A DNA stretch of 34,096 bases from Clostridia bacterium (GTDB lineage Bacteria; Bacillota; Clostridia; Christensenellales; Aristaeellaceae), in assembly GCA_017938695.1 (NCBI GenBank), contig JAGBBA010000073.1:1-34096 (forward strand). Direction: 5' to 3'. Positions 33,301 to 34,096 of this stretch are shown one piece after another. The number at the start of each line of letters is the position of its first letter. Position 1 is the first letter of the stretch. A program made the translations under genes and the position numbers. The notes beneath the pieces are model-generated. The model had not been told where the DNA came from. It did no database searches and worked only from the letters and a program-made list of their open reading frames with translations.

Positions 33301-33996
33301 AACAATCTGACCCCTGCTGACATCACCGCCTCCATTGAGAAGGCCGCTTCCATTATCGCCCGCAGCCAGATGATCGTGCTGCCCGGCGGCTTCTCCGGCG
33401 GCGACGAGCCCGACGGCTCCGCCAAGTTCATCACCGCGTTCTTCCGCAACCCTGCCATGAAGGACGCTGTGGCCGACCTGCTGGACAACCGCGACGGCCT
33501 GATGCTGGGCATCTGCAACGGCTTCCAGGCGTTGGTGAAGCTGGGTCTGGTGCCCTTCGGTAAGATCGTGGATACCGACGATCAGTGCCCGACCCTGACC
33601 TTCAACGAGATCGGCCGCCACCAGTCCATGCTGGTGCGCACCCGCATCGCCTCCAACAAGTCCCCCTGGCTGTCCAAGTGCGACGTGGACGACATCCACA
33701 CCATCGCCATCAGCCACGGCGAGGGCCGCTTCGTTGGCCCCGAGGCCCTGCTGCGCCAGCTGGCTGCCAATGGCCGGATCGCTACCCAGTACGTTGACCT
33801 CAACGGCAACCCCTCCATGGACACTCGCTTCAACCCCAATGCCTCCTACTTCGCCATCGAAGGCATCACCAGCCCCGATGGCCGCGTCCTGGGCAAGATG
33901 GGCCACACCGAGCGTTCCGGCGAGAACCTCTACAAGAACGTCCCCGGCAACAAGTACCAGCCCCTCTTCGAAGGCGGCGTGGAGTACTTCAAGTAA
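30310..33996 (+). CDS. purL: Phosphoribosylformylglycinamidine synthase PurL, single-chain
   Basis: Purine step 4: FGAR, glutamine and ATP to FGAM. The 1228-residue chain carries synthetase and glutaminase in one protein, so separate PurS and PurQ are not needed. TYWSDHCRHTTF near residue 217 and FKNETHNHPTEIEPFGGAAT near residue 315 mark the synthetase halves; NDFGAGGVS and GGKDSMSGTF follow. The C-terminal class I amidotransferase has VFPGTNCEYD, LPGGFSGGDE, nucleophile Cys in LGICNGFQAL (about residue 1070) and the His/Glu pair in GHTERSGENL. The length resembles the Clostridium-type single-chain enzyme rather than B. subtilis PurSQL. It overlaps purD by 4 nt. Confidence 0.97.
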   Translation: MSVKRIYVEKMPDYAVEAKHLLWEIRHILLIKNITGLRFLNRYDVEGVTDELYNTCKPIVFSEPQVDVTYDKLPEGGKAVFAVEYLPGQYDQRAASCEECIQLVGQCERPTVRTARVYILEGDFTEDELNKVKKHVINPVESREADLAEKATLQQNYETPDHVETLTGFTTMDMDAVQEFVKKYGLAMDKDDLAFCRDYFASEKRDPTLTEIRMIDTYWSDHCRHTTFLTTIDEMNIEKVAVEKAFKRYLMARETVYGDRISKKPINLMDMATMGGKYLKKIGQTPNIDVSEEINACSIKIDVDVNGVNEPWLLMFKNETHNHPTEIEPFGGAATCLGGAIRDPLSGRTYVYQAMRVTGAADPLVPVADTMPGKLPQRKLVTTAAAGYSSYGNQIGLATGLVDEQYHPGYAAKRLEIGAVVGAAPAKNVRRDVPAPGDKIVLLGGRTGRDGIGGATGSSKSHKLESIETCGAEVQKGNAPTERKLQRLFRNGEVTRLIKRCNDFGAGGVSVAIGELADGLMIELDKVPKKYDGLDGTELAISESQERMAVVLAAEDVEAFMAAARDENLEATVVAEVTAEPRLRMTWKGNTIVDLSREFLNSNGAEKHTTVAVPEDSVQQVTFEGGTVAEKFANMVGDLNICSKQGLSERFDATIGAATVLMPYGGARQLTPNQAMVAKLPVLEGVTDTVSGMAYGFHPEILSQSPYEGSYLAVIESVTKLVAVGFDYKEAYLTFQEYFERMTSDPKRWGKPFAALLGAFDAQLDLNIASIGGKDSMSGTFEKMDVPPTLCSFAVAPGKASEVISPEFKAAGHEIRLLSCDPHDTAALTANYDAVREGILSGKIVAAWALGLGGVAEGLFKMGLGNAIGTRVDDDYEGDLFAQQIGAMLIECAEPCDLGVKVGDTIPEWALEYEGDRIDLAPMQEIYEGKLEKVFKYRGRTGETTEKFTHKAEKRVASAIHVAKPLAFIPVFPGTNCEYDTARAVERAGGKAEILVINNLTPADITASIEKAASIIARSQMIVLPGGFSGGDEPDGSAKFITAFFRNPAMKDAVADLLDNRDGLMLGICNGFQALVKLGLVPFGKIVDTDDQCPTLTFNEIGRHQSMLVRTRIASNKSPWLSKCDVDDIHTIAISHGEGRFVGPEALLRQLAANGRIATQYVDLNGNPSMDTRFNPNASYFAIEGITSPDGRVLGKMGHTERSGENLYKNVPGNKYQPLFEGGVEYFK

Positions 33997-34096
33997 GATA
34001 CCAGAAGCAAAATTATTATCTGCTTCTAAAATAAGAAGTGAATTTTGTATTTCTACAAAACGAAGATTTTTCAACAAATTCAATGAATTTTCAGCC
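33997..34096. other. AT-rich region after purL
   Basis: Composition drops abruptly from very GC-rich coding sequence to about one quarter GC. AGAAGC/GCTTCT and CTTCT/AGAAG can form weak hairpins, but no proper terminator with T-tract and no ORF is seen before the window ends. Confidence 0.4.

Noticed and set aside
30226-34083. Minus-strand open frame of 1285 codons opposite purL
   Set aside because: Its product is a low-complexity run of Gly, His, Val, Ala, Gln and Leu with no family motifs. It mirrors the codon bias of purL, which has full family motifs and a proper start.

Overview
This window looks like chromosome of an uncultured or little-studied GC-rich Firmicute of class Clostridia. 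A spoIIGA-sigE-sigG cluster points to an endospore former. A perfect CIRCE operator before groES, a PyrR attenuator RNA, AGGAGG-type ribosome sites and B. subtilis-like housekeeping genes all fit. No rRNA, tRNA, CRISPR array, insertion sequence or phage gene was recognised. The genes are core metabolism; most of the unusual content lies between genes and in leaders.

Layout. 1-2606: groES-groL on the minus strand with CIRCE. 2686-3836: mutY on the plus strand. 3925-7503: minus-strand pepF, a PHP-family phosphatase and a GntR regulator with a likely autoregulatory operator. 7545-9896: pyrR and uraA behind a PyrR-type attenuator. 9999-11292: an MFS transporter on the minus strand, divergent from a Zn/Cd/Pb P-type ATPase (11387-13441) whose promoter overlaps an ArsR/SmtB-like operator. 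13508-15980: spoIIGA, sigE and sigG on the minus strand. 16330-17604: a MazF-like toxin without a visible antitoxin and a YitT-family membrane protein. 17656-22788: a BMP-family nucleoside ABC importer (binding protein, ATPase, two permeases). 23003-33996: a purine operon, purE-purF-purM-purN-purO-purH, then a terminator and hairpin array, then purD-purL.

The second half is coherent: nucleoside import sits beside de novo purine synthesis, and PyrR/UraA handle pyrimidines. The purine pathway is distinctive because the usual bifunctional PurH is replaced by an archaeal-type PurO cyclohydrolase and a stand-alone AICAR formyltransferase. The purine leader holds PurBox-like sequences, a palindrome in the promoter spacer, and a short ORF with a strong ribosome site whose stop codon lies inside an intrinsic terminator. 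This is a candidate translation-coupled attenuator and the best lead for an undescribed regulatory system here.

Intergenic regions carry several families of short structured repeats: trains of GC-rich hairpins with 3-nt loops, a three-hairpin module found on both sides of groL with compensatory base changes, 7-nt repeats ending in GTGTGGC, and a CGCGACGCG-containing element. Related repeat copies lie on both sides of groL, of uraA and of the phosphatase-pepF pair. All functional calls are from reading sequence motifs; no database search was run.
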